From assembly GCA_039621445.1 (NCBI GenBank), contig CP154956.1, positions 6,508,170 to 6,572,169 on the forward strand: 64,000 nucleotides of DNA. The letters are read 5' to 3'. Positions 23,355 to 32,421 of this stretch are shown here, one piece after another. The DNA is from Euglena gracilis. Its lineage: Eukaryota > Euglenida > Euglenophyceae > Euglenales. The first letter of the stretch is position 1; each line of letters starts with the position of its first letter. The notes beneath the pieces were generated by a model. That model was not told the origin of the DNA and searched no databases. It saw only the letters and a list, made by a program, of their open reading frames with translations. The position numbers were made by a program, and so were the translations under genes.

Positions 23355-25704
23355 CTTGACTACTTCGGGATTCGGGTCTTGGGTGGGTCCCCCAGTCCCA
23401 AAAAAATTGTCTCCATGTGGTTGGATCCCCGTCCCACTGGGGCTTCACCTTGTTTGCGATTACAATGGTGCCCTTGAAGTCTCTCTGAGTGACCTGCTGA
23501 CCCTCGGTGGTATTCCAGTGGTTTGGGTCCGGGAAATTCTTAACACCAAACGCGTTTCGCGGATTTTCCGCTCCATGTGTATCCCGTGCAGGATTTCCCG
23601 CACCAAGTGCAGGTGTGGCAGGATTTTCCTGCGGGAAATGCGAAAAATGTGGTGAATTTCTCCCGGTGGGGCGGGTTTCCCGCCGAAAACCCGACGGGTG
23701 GTCTGGTAATCCAGAACCCGTTGGTGGTTGGTATGATCGCGAATGCGACACACGACCAATACCAGGTGTGGGGTGTTGGCTCATTCCTCGTACAAGGTTA
23801 GAATGTTTAATTTCTTGGTGGAGACTCGAATTTCCGAGCGGGGGAACAATTTCCTCATCGGAAATGTGTTGTGAAAAGTGGGGTTGCGGTGTGGGTAAAA
23901 GCAAAGGTGGTACAATTCGCATTTTCGCGGGTGGTTGTACCAAATTCGCGGTGGATGTAGGGATTCCTACTCCAGAAATGGTAATTTGAGAACGCGATTC
24001 CGGGACACTTGGAATACCAACCGCAGCGCTTACCGCGGCGGGTGGTGGCACAACCGGTACCGGAGTGGAAATTTTATCCAATCTCGCGGACAAGTCATGC
24101 ACCGTTTCTTCCAAATGTTCCACCAACTGGAGTTGGCCGCAAATACGGTCAACCTCAGTCTCCAAATGCCTAATGCGTTAGCGGTAACGGGAAAAATAGT
24201 CCAAGTGTGGTAACTTTTCAGAAACCAAGTGTAAATCTTGGACAAGTTGTCCTTGGGACTCCTCCACATTCTGGAGTTGACCCGCAAGCACTTTTACTGC
24301 ATTTGAGACAATTTGTAATTGGTGGGGTGAATTCGTGGGGGTTTACGCGGTGGTGCGCGAATTTTCCGCGGTTGGCTTTTCCAACAACGCAGAAATTCGT
24401 CCATCCAACCGTGAAACCTCATCTTGCATTGATCGGGCATTCCGATTCACAGATTCCTCAAGTTGAATCAAACTCCTGCAAAATGCTTGCAAGGTTTCCT
24501 TGTTGTCACCAAGCACTTTGTTATAAAATGAGCGAAATTCCGGTGACTCGGATATCCGAGCGCGCGAAACATTGGGTAGTGCGCGAATTTCTGCTACTGT
24601 GGTGGACAACAAGGTGCATCGGGTTTGTAATTCCCCAATAGCGGCTTGAATACCACTAATGTTGGGAATTCGCTGGGAAAGTGCGGAAACGTGCTCCTGC
24701 AAACCGACAACGGTGGCATTAATACCGCCAATGTCCGTTTGCATTTGTTGTTGCGCGAAATCCAGCCGTTGTGCGCAATCCGCGATTTTCGCGTGCAGGG
24801 TGGTTAATGCATCCTGATTTGCGGCACAATGGCGGGATTTTTGCTCCAAGTGTAAAATTCGTTCCTACAAAAGCTGGATTTGCGTACGGGGAACAAAATT
24901 TTCTTGCTCTTTCGCTTGAATTTGCTTCAAATGCTCGATTTCCGAGCAAAGATGCAAAATGCGGTGTTGGGCTTCTTGGAAAGAAGTGGAAAGTGTGGCA
25001 AGATTCTCAACCGCAACAAAGTTACCGATTTCCGGCATTTTGGGGGTGGAATTTTGCGCTTGTAACTGCTGCTGCAATTGCAGTAGCATGGTTCAACATG
25101 ATTCCACTTTGGCAAAAAGATGGCTCATACCATCTTGCACATGCCGAAGCTTGGAACCATTCCGCGTTTCCGCTTCATGCAGTGTTTCACTTATTTGTTG
25201 GAAGTTCTGGGGAAGTTGGATGCGCAAAGTGCTGTCAACACTTTCCCGAAAATGCTGAAGGTCTTTCCCCGCATTTTCAAAATTGTGTTGGCAATACTTA
25301 CCGATTTCCTGCGAATAATTCCAGCACTATTACAGTTTGGTGTTGACAACCCTTTGATTGTCCTCATCAAACTCCAAAACCTTATTGAGCATGGTTGCGC
25401 ATTCCGCAACACATTGGTGGACATGCAAAATTTGCTTGTTCAGCGGCTGATCAGCTGGGAGGTGACCGAGAATTCGGTAAACATCACCGGGGGTGAGGTT
25501 ATCCCTCAAATCTTCCTCATAGTCCAGCACAATGGAAACGGCACCAGAGATTTCCGGCACCACCAGACGCATATCTGGGTTCCGTGGCAAAGCAGGGAAA
25601 ACCGCAGTTTCCGCGGGTAATCCCGGCAACGCGTGAAATGGTGTGGGGGGTGGAAATTGAGGGGGGGGGTGGAAAAAACACGGTGTTTCCACCGATTTGC
25701 ACTC
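23290..25704 (-). CDS. E1 gag middle: coiled-coil region, cut by the E2 insertion
   Basis: One reading frame runs from the E2 insertion point (25704) to about 23400, with in-frame stops TAA 25330, TAG 25327, TGA 25093, TAG 24865, TAA 24343 and TAA 24178. Between them are heptad-rich segments (QQLQAQ, LCSEIEHLKQIQAKE, VGLQEHVSALSQRI) and then a Pro/Asn-rich stretch. It ends in KVKPQWDGDPTTWRQFFWDW, the start of the capsid-like block shared with E3. The start codon lies across the insertion, in the piece at 39314-39893. Confidence 0.8.
25701..25704. repeat. Target-site duplication of E2, left copy (ACTC)
   Basis: ACTC directly precedes the 5' LTR and recurs directly after the 3' LTR. Deleting E2 plus one copy rejoins E1 gag in frame. 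Confidence 0.85.
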
Positions 25705-26352
25705 TGTGCGCGGTCCGAGGGTGCCCGCCCGAAGGAGGGGTCCCAAGGGGGCCCAAAGGGGCCACGAAGGGACGCGAAGGGGCTCCAAGGCCCCCAAGGG
25801 CATTTTGAGGCCCCACTGGCCCCCAAGGGGGCCCCACAGCCCATTTTGAGCAAGCCAAGGGAAGGTAAAGGAGGGGGCAGGTTGAGGGGGCCAACAGGCA
25901 ACCCACAAGGGGATGCGCAAGCCTTGCTGGGCTTTGCGCAAGCATGCGTACCCCCTTTGTGGGCGCTCAGATGGCGCAATTCATTAAGAATTGCGCAGAG
26001 TATACCAATATCCCCCCCAGCTGTAGCCCCCCTCCAATTGTACATTTTCTGTGCAGGGCTCTGTTCACATACTGTTCTTTGTTTGGCATTCAATTGTGTT
26101 TTTGCATTTGGCAATCAACAAACAATCAACCAAGTCATTGACCAGATTTTTCATTCAAGTTCAATTGAGTGGACCCCAAAAGTATGTATTTTTTCAATTC
26201 TGCAGCTTCACCTACATCAACATCAACCCCTACCTCACTTTTTCACCAAGGGGAAAACCCTGTGGACCCGACGGGCTCAAATTTAAACGATACTACGCGG
26301 GTTGCGCCGCCAGGGGTCCCTTCGCAGGGACTCAGGAGGGGCAACCCCTACA
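25705..26352 (+). repeat. E2 5' LTR
   Basis: Nearly identical to 38663-39313. It starts TGTGCGCGG and ends CCCCTACA. Similarity to the other copy stops exactly at both ends. Confidence 0.93.
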
Positions 26353-26367
26353 TGGTCGCAGAGGGGG
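26353..26367 (+). promoter_or_regulatory. E2 primer-binding site
   Basis: TGGTCGCAGAGGGGG starts at the first base after the 5' LTR. TGG pairs with the CCA tail of a tRNA. The TGGTnnCAGAG pattern resembles initiator-Met-type sites (TGGTATCAGAG) but differs at two bases, so the primer tRNA is not certain. Confidence 0.75.
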
Positions 26368-26587
26368 CTTTGCGCCCTCTGGGCTCACACTGTGTGAGCC
26401 TGGGGAACTCCCAGATTACCAGGAGGATGACGAGGACGACACCCGCCACAGCCATGGCAGCCCCGGCCATTACGGCCGGGGCCGGCAGCTCCTGGCCATT
26501 GCTGGGCCAGCCCAGCCGGACCCCCAGCAGCAACAATATTCTAGGTCCGGCTTGGCACTGCCTGGCACCCTGGGACTGCTCTCTGGC

Positions 26588-27935
26588 ATGCCCAGCCTGG
26601 TCATGCCGGAGTTTGTGCATGACATGACCAGGCAGGTCATGTGGCAATTCGCCATGCGGGGGCAGATCAAAGAAGAAGAGCAAGAACCAGAAGAAGAAGA
26701 TGAAGAAGAATTTTCAAACCAGACCCAGTCGCTTTTGCTGGAGGCGGGACCCTGGCAGAACACTGGGGATGCCGGGCTGGCACATGCGCCGGTGAGCCAT
26801 GTCGGGTCTGGGCATTTCCCAGCCGGACCCGACCATTGCTTGCCGGTGCATCTCGGGCCCAGGCATGATGGGCCCCAAGGACATGCCCCAGACGGAACCA
26901 CCCAATGGGCAGCTGCAGGAGCTTCCCCCAGCAGGGGAGATGGTGGAGGACGAGGACCAGACAGCCCGGGAGGGTTGGTGCCAGAACAGAGCCCGAAGGG
27001 GAGGCACCCCCCGCACCCCCCCCAGAGGCTGTGGGAGGAAGCGGAGGCACAGGCCGCTGCCTCAGTGGTTCTGGGGCAGGAGATCCAGCGGTTGGATGGT
27101 TGGGTTGGCGACCGGCAAAGTCGGCTCGCTGAAGCGGGGGCCACCAGAACTGCTTCAGTTAGCCGCCTGGAGCAGTTGGTGTCCTTGCAGTTTCAGCGGG
27201 TCACTGAAAATTTCCAAGGAGTGGTGCAGCAAATGGAAAGTACCCAGGCTGGGCTAGCGTCCCAGCTGGCCGAAAATTTTCAAAATCTGCAGCAGAAGCA
27301 GATGGAAAATTTTTCTGGGGTGATGACGGCCCTGCGCGAGCTGGTGACCACCCGGCTGAGCGAGGGCCTCAGGACTGTGGCCCAACTAGCCCAGCGGGTC
27401 CAAGGGCTCGAGGCCATCGTCAGCCAGGGTCACCAGCCAGGCGAGGGACAGGGGTTTAACGAGGCGATGGCTGGACGAGTAAAAAACATGGAAGAGCTCC
27501 TTGTCACCTCCGTCTGCACCACGGAGGAGGTGATGAGGAGCCAGGAGCTGGTCAGCGGGCGACAGCAGGCCCAGGCCGAGGCCGTGGACCAAAAATTAAA
27601 CCAGCTGACAGGTGAACTCGGGGGGCTGCGAGAAAGAAATGCGGGGATTGCACAGGCCCTGCAATTTTCGAGCAGAGCTGGACGGACAGGCCACAGCCAT
27701 CGCTGAACAACAAGAGACCATAAGGGAAGACATAAGGGAGCTAAGGGCCAGGGCTGAGGGGCAGGGCCACAGCCTGCAGGAGCTGTGGGCCGAGGTCACC
27801 ACCCACGGGCAGGTGATCCAGACCCACAACGCCCTGCTCCTGGAGGTGGACTCAACAAAAAAGTGGGCACCAAAAGAAAATGCCGAAATAAAAAATCGGC
27901 TTTTCGAGTTGGAAAAGAAAATCGAACATTTTTAA
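26588..27935 (+). CDS. E2 gag N-terminal coiled-coil protein
   Basis: From ATG 26588: an acidic Glu-rich tract (EEEQEPEEEDEEEF), a Pro/Gly/His-rich middle, then a long coiled coil (LEQLVSLQFQRVTENFQGVV, LAQRVQGLEAIV). Near 27670 the frame shifts by one and the coil continues (QQETIREDIRELRARAEGQG, EIKNRLFELEKKIEHF) to TAA at 27935. Its position right after the primer-binding site and its coil match the gag start of E1 and E3, although the sequences differ. An upstream start in the open frame before 26588 is possible. Confidence 0.65.
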
Positions 27936-27980
27936 ATTTTTTGCCCCCCCATCCAGGAGCTACCGCAGCCACCCAGAGGA

Positions 27981-28499
27981 GTGGGGCCGGAGAGCGAGGA
28001 CCCCCGAGGCCCAGAAGCCAGAGTGCCCCCGGCAACCACAGACCCCCAGACCCAGTCCACGCCGGGGGCCCAGAGAGCCAATGGCTCGGGTGCCGCGGGA
28101 GGCAATATGCCTCCTGGCCCCCAGCACCAGCTCCCAGTCCAACCCAGCGTGCTGGGAGGCAAGGGTCCCGTGGCCCCCCAGGGGCTCTCCGCTGGCCCCA
28201 GCAGCGGGGCAGCGGAGGCAGTGGCCCACACACCCGGGGAAGTGGTATCCCCGGGCCCAGCTTCTGTGACTGCAGTTTTTCCCAACGGGTTTTCTGGTTC
28301 TGGCCCCCAGAGACCAAGGGGCAGCCAGCCCCCGGGTCCCATGGCTGCGGGCGGCAGCCTGCCCCAGGGGCCCACGGCTGCGGGGGGCAACCAGCCCCAG
28401 GGTCCCAGGGCTGCGGGGGGCAGCCAGCCCCAGGGTCCCATGGCTGCGGGGGGCAGTCCGGTCCAGGTCCCCGCTGCTGGAGGGACCCCAGCTGCCTAG
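27981..28499 (+). CDS. E2 gag Pro/Gly/Ala-rich repeat region
   Basis: A 172-codon low-complexity frame. Its C-terminal part has a tandem 11-12-residue unit, PQGPxAAGGSQ, four to five times (DNA units of about 33 bp at 28325-28470). Presumably a flexible gag linker. It ends at TAG 28497, and the capsid-like part follows in other frames. Confidence 0.55.
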   Translation: MGPESEDPRGPEARVPPATTDPQTQSTPGAQRANGSGAAGGNMPPGPQHQLPVQPSVLGGKGPVAPQGLSAGPSSGAAEAVAHTPGEVVSPGPASVTAVFPNGFSGSGPQRPRGSQPPGPMAAGGSLPQGPTAAGGNQPQGPRAAGGSQPQGPMAAGGSPVQVPAAGGTPAA

Positions 28500-28526
28500 A
28501 CACCTGGCACGTTCGGGTTCCAGGGG

Positions 28527-29083
28527 GTGGACTGGGAGGAAGCGGAACACCAGATTAAGGCTCACGGATTTTTTAATTTTTTGGCCAGGTTGGGAGCCCA
28601 GGAGCAGCAGCAACAGTCTCAGCAAAATTCACGAACAACGGGACAGTCCAGCACAGGAAACCACAGGCAGCAGGCACAGCAGATCTACAGGGCCAGGGCA
28701 GGGATTAACCTGGGGTGAAATCAGCCGAGCACCAGTGGCCCCCCCAGCCCCGTGGGTTCCCCGCAGGAGGGGAGTTCATGGGGGCAACGGACCCTTTCGC
28801 CTGGGCCCCTGAGGCTGGGGCAGCATCGTGCAGCGCTGCCCCTCTGGCCTTTGGGTCCCAGGACACGGGAGCCTGGGTCCGGGGGGTCCAGGCAGCTCCG
28901 GTCCACCTGGCGCCAGCAGCCCCCAGCCCAGCAGCCAGCATGTTTTTGGGGCCGCTTGCGACACTCCTCACCAAAGACCTTGTAAAACCAGAGCTGAAAG
29001 GGGATTTTCATAATTTTTCAGTAAAATCTCAGCTTTACGTGCAGCAGGTTTTCCATGGGACAGCCAGTGGGGGAGGAATTTAA
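28527..29083 (+). CDS. E2 gag: Gln-rich segment and start of capsid-like part
   Basis: Two overlapping frames: WEEAEHQIKAHGFFNFLARL followed by a Gln-rich tail (to 28718), then a Pro/Ala-rich stretch ending in LGPLATLLTKDLVKPELKGD and FHNFSVKSQLYVQQVF. The latter looks like the start of a retrotransposon gag domain and runs into the next frame at 29055 after an indel. Confidence 0.5.
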
Positions 29084-30284
29084 AATGCTTGTTCTGACCG
29101 GCTGCCTGTACCACAGCAGCCGGCTGGAACTCCAGCCGCGACAGGAGATGGGGGAAGGGGTCAGGGTCCAGGATTTCTGGAACTGGCTGGCCCAGAAATA
29201 CGGCGTTGACATCCAGGCCTCACTGCATGAGCAGCTCAGGGCCCTCAGACCGGTCAGCACGGGAATGTTAACCCTCCCAGCGTGGCGTGAATATGAAAGC
29301 CAGTTTAAATTAATTTTCTGCCGGATGGAAAAAACCTCTGAGGAGGAATCACAGGCTCTGGTTCTGCAGCAGCAACCAGATTCTATGCATAGGGAAATAA
29401 TCAGGGAGCAGACCCGAAAAAAACAGGATACGCCCACAGTGCGGCTGTGGCACATACCTGGGTTGACGGCGGAAAAGGCAACACAGCCCGCCCAGGAGGC
29501 TGTGGGTGAGGGGGAGCCGGTGACAGACAGGGCACACCGGGACTCCTTCCTCATCAAGCCCTACAGCCGGCGGGCGCTGGAGAGGCTGATGATGAGGAAC
29601 GGGGCCACGCTGCAGGGGGGCAATACAGTGAAAATCACCCCCCACGATACAAAGCTGGGATTGGAAGAAGTTTTTCGACACGCTGAAAATGAGCTGCGGT
29701 GCCAGGAACGGTCTGACAGCTATGGCCGTTCTTGGGGTGGACGGGGGGTCCCAGTCCACCAGGAGGACCACTGGGCTGGGGACCTCGACAACTTTTCAGT
29801 CTCTGAGGTGAAATCCCAGGAAGCCAGCCCAGCCCAGCCCCAAAAAACGGTTTCACATCCAGCTGAGGGAGGAGCAAAAGCAGGACCCCCCAAAGGCCCT
29901 GAGGGGCCACAGGACAGGCAATCACGGCACCGGGGCGGGTCACCTGGAAACGGAAGGGAGGGACGCAGGTCACCCAGCCCGGGGCAAAGGGGAAAGGGGT
30001 TCGGCAAGGGGGCTGGCAAGGGCGGCCCTGATTTTCGCCCAGCCAGGTCCCCAACCCCTCACCCAGCCGCCAACAGGGAACAAACCCCCCCGAGGATCCC
30101 CCGGAGTGGCCCCTCGGTGGACCAGCCCTGCAGCCAGTGCGGGGCCACAGATCACTGGTCTCGGGAATGCCCAGGAAAGAAGTGTTATGAGTGCGGGAAA
30201 ACGGGACATCTGGCACGACAGTGCTGGTGGAGAAAGGGAAAGGGGAAGGGGGCGTCCACACCCCCACGGCGGGGGAGTGCCTGA
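29055..30284 (+). CDS. E2 gag capsid-like part and nucleocapsid (two CCHC knuckles)
   Basis: The 409-codon frame has a helical capsid-like region (FWNWLAQKYGVDIQASLHEQ, LPAWREYESQFKLIFCRM), then a basic Gly/Arg/Pro-rich region, then two classic zinc knuckles: CSQCGATDHWSREC and CYECGKTGHLARQC. These bind the RNA genome in retroelement particles. A Lys/Gly tail and TGA end the frame. The two intact knuckles contrast with the single damaged knuckle of E1. Confidence 0.85.
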   Translation: MGQPVGEEFKMLVLTGCLYHSSRLELQPRQEMGEGVRVQDFWNWLAQKYGVDIQASLHEQLRALRPVSTGMLTLPAWREYESQFKLIFCRMEKTSEEESQALVLQQQPDSMHREIIREQTRKKQDTPTVRLWHIPGLTAEKATQPAQEAVGEGEPVTDRAHRDSFLIKPYSRRALERLMMRNGATLQGGNTVKITPHDTKLGLEEVFRHAENELRCQERSDSYGRSWGGRGVPVHQEDHWAGDLDNFSVSEVKSQEASPAQPQKTVSHPAEGGAKAGPPKGPEGPQDRQSRHRGGSPGNGREGRRSPSPGQRGKGFGKGAGKGGPDFRPARSPTPHPAANREQTPPRIPRSGPSVDQPCSQCGATDHWSRECPGKKCYECGKTGHLARQCWWRKGKGKGASTPPRRGSA

Positions 30285-30864
30285 AAAAGCGGGTTCCAGA
30301 AGGGAGGGGACGGGAGCCCAGTGTGCCCCCAGCACGGCCCTCGGAAGGGGGGTAAGGAACAGGCTCCCGGAGAGGTTTGGGTTTTGGTCAACGGAAGGTA
30401 CAAAGGCAGATCTGGAACTGAACCTGCACGGTCCCCCCAGCCCCCCCCCCCTGACTGAAACACGAAAAGGGGCTGGGGGGGGCCAGCAGGCCCTCTCATT
30501 CGACTCAGCCAACCCCTGGTCTGCGCTTTTTACCAGTGAGGGCAGCCCTGGGGGGGGGGGGCTCGGGTCAGAATTCAGGCACGGGACAAAGGGAGAAGGG
30601 ACACAAGGCGGCTGGCCCTCCGCAGCAAGCCGCCCAGGGGTCTTCGGGTTCCAGCACACCCAATCTTCCGCAGATAACAACGCCGGGAAGGGAGGGGAAA
30701 AACCCAAAACAAAAAAATGAAAAAGAGAAAAACAAAACGCCCTCACAGGCATCAATCAGGGAGGCAGCGAGGGAGGTCATCAACGTTCCCCAAACCAGTA
30801 AGGGCACGGATGAAACCGCCCCCAGCACGGAAAGGGATTCAGGGTTTTCGATTCGCCAGGTGAG
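30285..30864 (+). other. E2 spacer between gag and methyltransferase-like domain
   Basis: Gly/Pro/Lys-rich translations in several frames and no recognisable domain. It is probably a decayed linker or protease-processing region. The start of RT-like or protease domains is not visible here. Confidence 0.4.
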
Positions 30865-31455
30865 GTGCGTCAGGACCGCACCTTCCACCTCAGCCCCCAC
30901 ACCACAGCCAGCCCCAGCACCACTCCCAGCACGTTCCTCAGGGTTTGTGAGGTCGCCCTCCCGGTGTATTTCACAGGACTACCACGTCCGGGAGGAGTAC
31001 GTCAGGGACGTACTCCGCCGCCTGGGAGTCTACCGGAGGCCGACGCCTTTTCTGCCAAAGAAAACCGCAGGTTCGTCCGCTGGTGGGGGCCAGGGAGCAG
31101 GGAGGGAGAAGATGCCTTCAAGCAGGTCTGGGGCACGTAGGTTTTGTGGATCAACCCACCTTATAAAACAATACAGGAGGTTCTCGAAAAAATCAGGAGG
31201 GATCAGGCCCATGCCATCCTGGTGATCCCCAGGTGGCCAGGCTGGCGTTGGAACAGGGAGGCCAGGGGCTTGGCAGTGCGCCAAGTCACGTTCGCTCAGG
31301 GAACACGATTTTTCGGCAGAGGGGAGGGGTTGTGCCGGGGGACCAAGTGGCCCATCACAGCCTTTTTCCTGTGCGGGCACCCAGACCGGTGCACGCTGGA
31401 GGAGGTGACACGAAGGGGGAGGGAGAAAACAACCAGGTTCGGGACACATTTTTAA
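30865..31455 (+). CDS. E2 methyltransferase-like domain (N6-adenine type, probably degenerate)
   Basis: Reads NRRFVRWWGPGSREGEDAF, a TAG at 31138, then VLWINPPYKTIQEVLEKI, then AHAILVIPRWPGWRW, then TAA at 31453. Pattern: DAF..xW...(V)LWxNPP....V..KI..D.A....VP.WP, the same as the E1 block near 20400. W-x-NPP recalls the (D/N)PP(Y/F) catalytic motif of adenine methyltransferases and the MTase-derived domains found in DIRS-like and some Gypsy elements. No glycine-rich SAM loop is visible, so activity is doubtful. It lies in the same frame as the C5 methyltransferase, with only the TAA between them. Confidence 0.6.
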
Positions 31456-31518
31456 GGGCCACCCCCAGGGACCGGGGGGGGGGCCACAGGGGAGGTCAAG
31501 CCGGCACTCCTGGGGCAG

Positions 31519-32421
31519 GTGGGGAGAGCGGACCAGCCCAGGCGGATGCTGGACCTGTTCTGCGGGACAGGTTCAGCAGGGGACGTCTACCGCAGCCTGG
31601 GTTACCAGGTCACGTCGGTGGACGTGGACCCCAGGTGGCGGCCAGACATTTGTGTTGACGTGCTGAAATGGAATTTTAAAAAACAGTTCCAGCCTGGGAA
31701 TTTTGAGGTGGTGGTGTGTGGGGTCCCCTGCACCGAATTCAGCCTAGCACTGACCACCAGGGAACGGGATTTTAAATTGGCTGATCGGCTGGTGCAGCGG
31801 GCCCTGGCCATCATCCGGTACCTCCGCCCACGGCGGTGGTGGCTGGAAAACCCCCGGTACGGTTACCTGCGGACCCGCAGGTACATGGCGGGGATCCCAC
31901 ACGTGGACGTGGATTATTGCCAGCATGCAGACTGGGGCTACCAGAAGCCCACCAGGATATGGGGCAGCCCCCATGTCCTGGGTCTCCGGCCACGGGTGCG
32001 TGACGGCCGGACCTCCTCCAACCTGGAAACCCCGGTACCTGAGGGGGGACGGAAGGGACGGCACAAAATTCGGCTCAGCAGCAAACACCAAAACCTGCCC
32101 CGGCACCTGAAATATCGGATCCCAGAGGCGCTCATCCGTGACCTGGCCACAGCACCGGCACCGGAGGCCCACGCTGCCGGGTCTCCGGAGCCAGAGCGGG
32201 ACCCCCAGACAGAGCGAGGGGTGCCCTCGGTCTTGCTCCGTGAGGTGGGGCAGGGTGCCAGTGAACGGCAGCTGCTGATGCGGGTGCAGGCCCGGGGGCC
32301 AGACGGACAGACCCACTTCATCAAAGCCCTCATTTACACAGGGGCAGAGGTGACCTGGTCCGAAGAGGCATGCTACCCAGCACATACCTCCTGCCTGCCC
32401 CCAAGGCCCTGTCCCTGGTGA
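31519..32421 (+). CDS. Cytosine-C5 DNA methyltransferase fused to retropepsin start
   Basis: Start taken near 31519, but the frame is open back to the TAA at 31453. Residues 11-20 LDLFCGTGSA are motif I (SAM binding). VTSVDVD is motif II. VVVCGVPCTEFSLA holds the PC nucleophile Cys71 (31729-31731). WWLENPRYGYL (E110) is motif VI. YCQHADWGYQKPTRIWGSP is the QxxPTRIW/motif VIII-like block. RIPEALIRDL (201-210) resembles the closing helix. At ~210 residues it is compact, with no chromatin-reading domains, more like prokaryote or phage enzymes. The frame runs on into HFIKALIYTGAEVTW, a retropepsin active site with catalytic Asp changed to Tyr (32335). Likely role: methylating element DNA. Confidence 0.88.
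   Translation: MGRADQPRRMLDLFCGTGSAGDVYRSLGYQVTSVDVDPRWRPDICVDVLKWNFKKQFQPGNFEVVVCGVPCTEFSLALTTRERDFKLADRLVQRALAIIRYLRPRRWWLENPRYGYLRTRRYMAGIPHVDVDYCQHADWGYQKPTRIWGSPHVLGLRPRVRDGRTSSNLETPVPEGGRKGRHKIRLSSKHQNLPRHLKYRIPEALIRDLATAPAPEAHAAGSPEPERDPQTERGVPSVLLREVGQGASERQLLMRVQARGPDGQTHFIKALIYTGAEVTWSEEACYPAHTSCLPPRPCPW

Larger units (their letters stand above)
14634..25704 (-). mobile_element. Ty3/Gypsy chromovirus E1, main part (interrupted by E2)
   Basis: Reading on the minus strand: gag (coiled coil, capsid-like block, one CCHC knuckle), retropepsin, a methyltransferase-like domain, RT, RNase H, integrase, chromodomain, then an extra ORF. This is Ty3/Gypsy order (RT before integrase) with a chromovirus C-terminus. 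The first ~190 codons of gag lie at 39314-39893, beyond the nested element E2. The copy is decayed, with at least 12 in-frame stops and about six frameshifts. Neither LTR was identified, so the outer ends are open. Confidence 0.85.
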
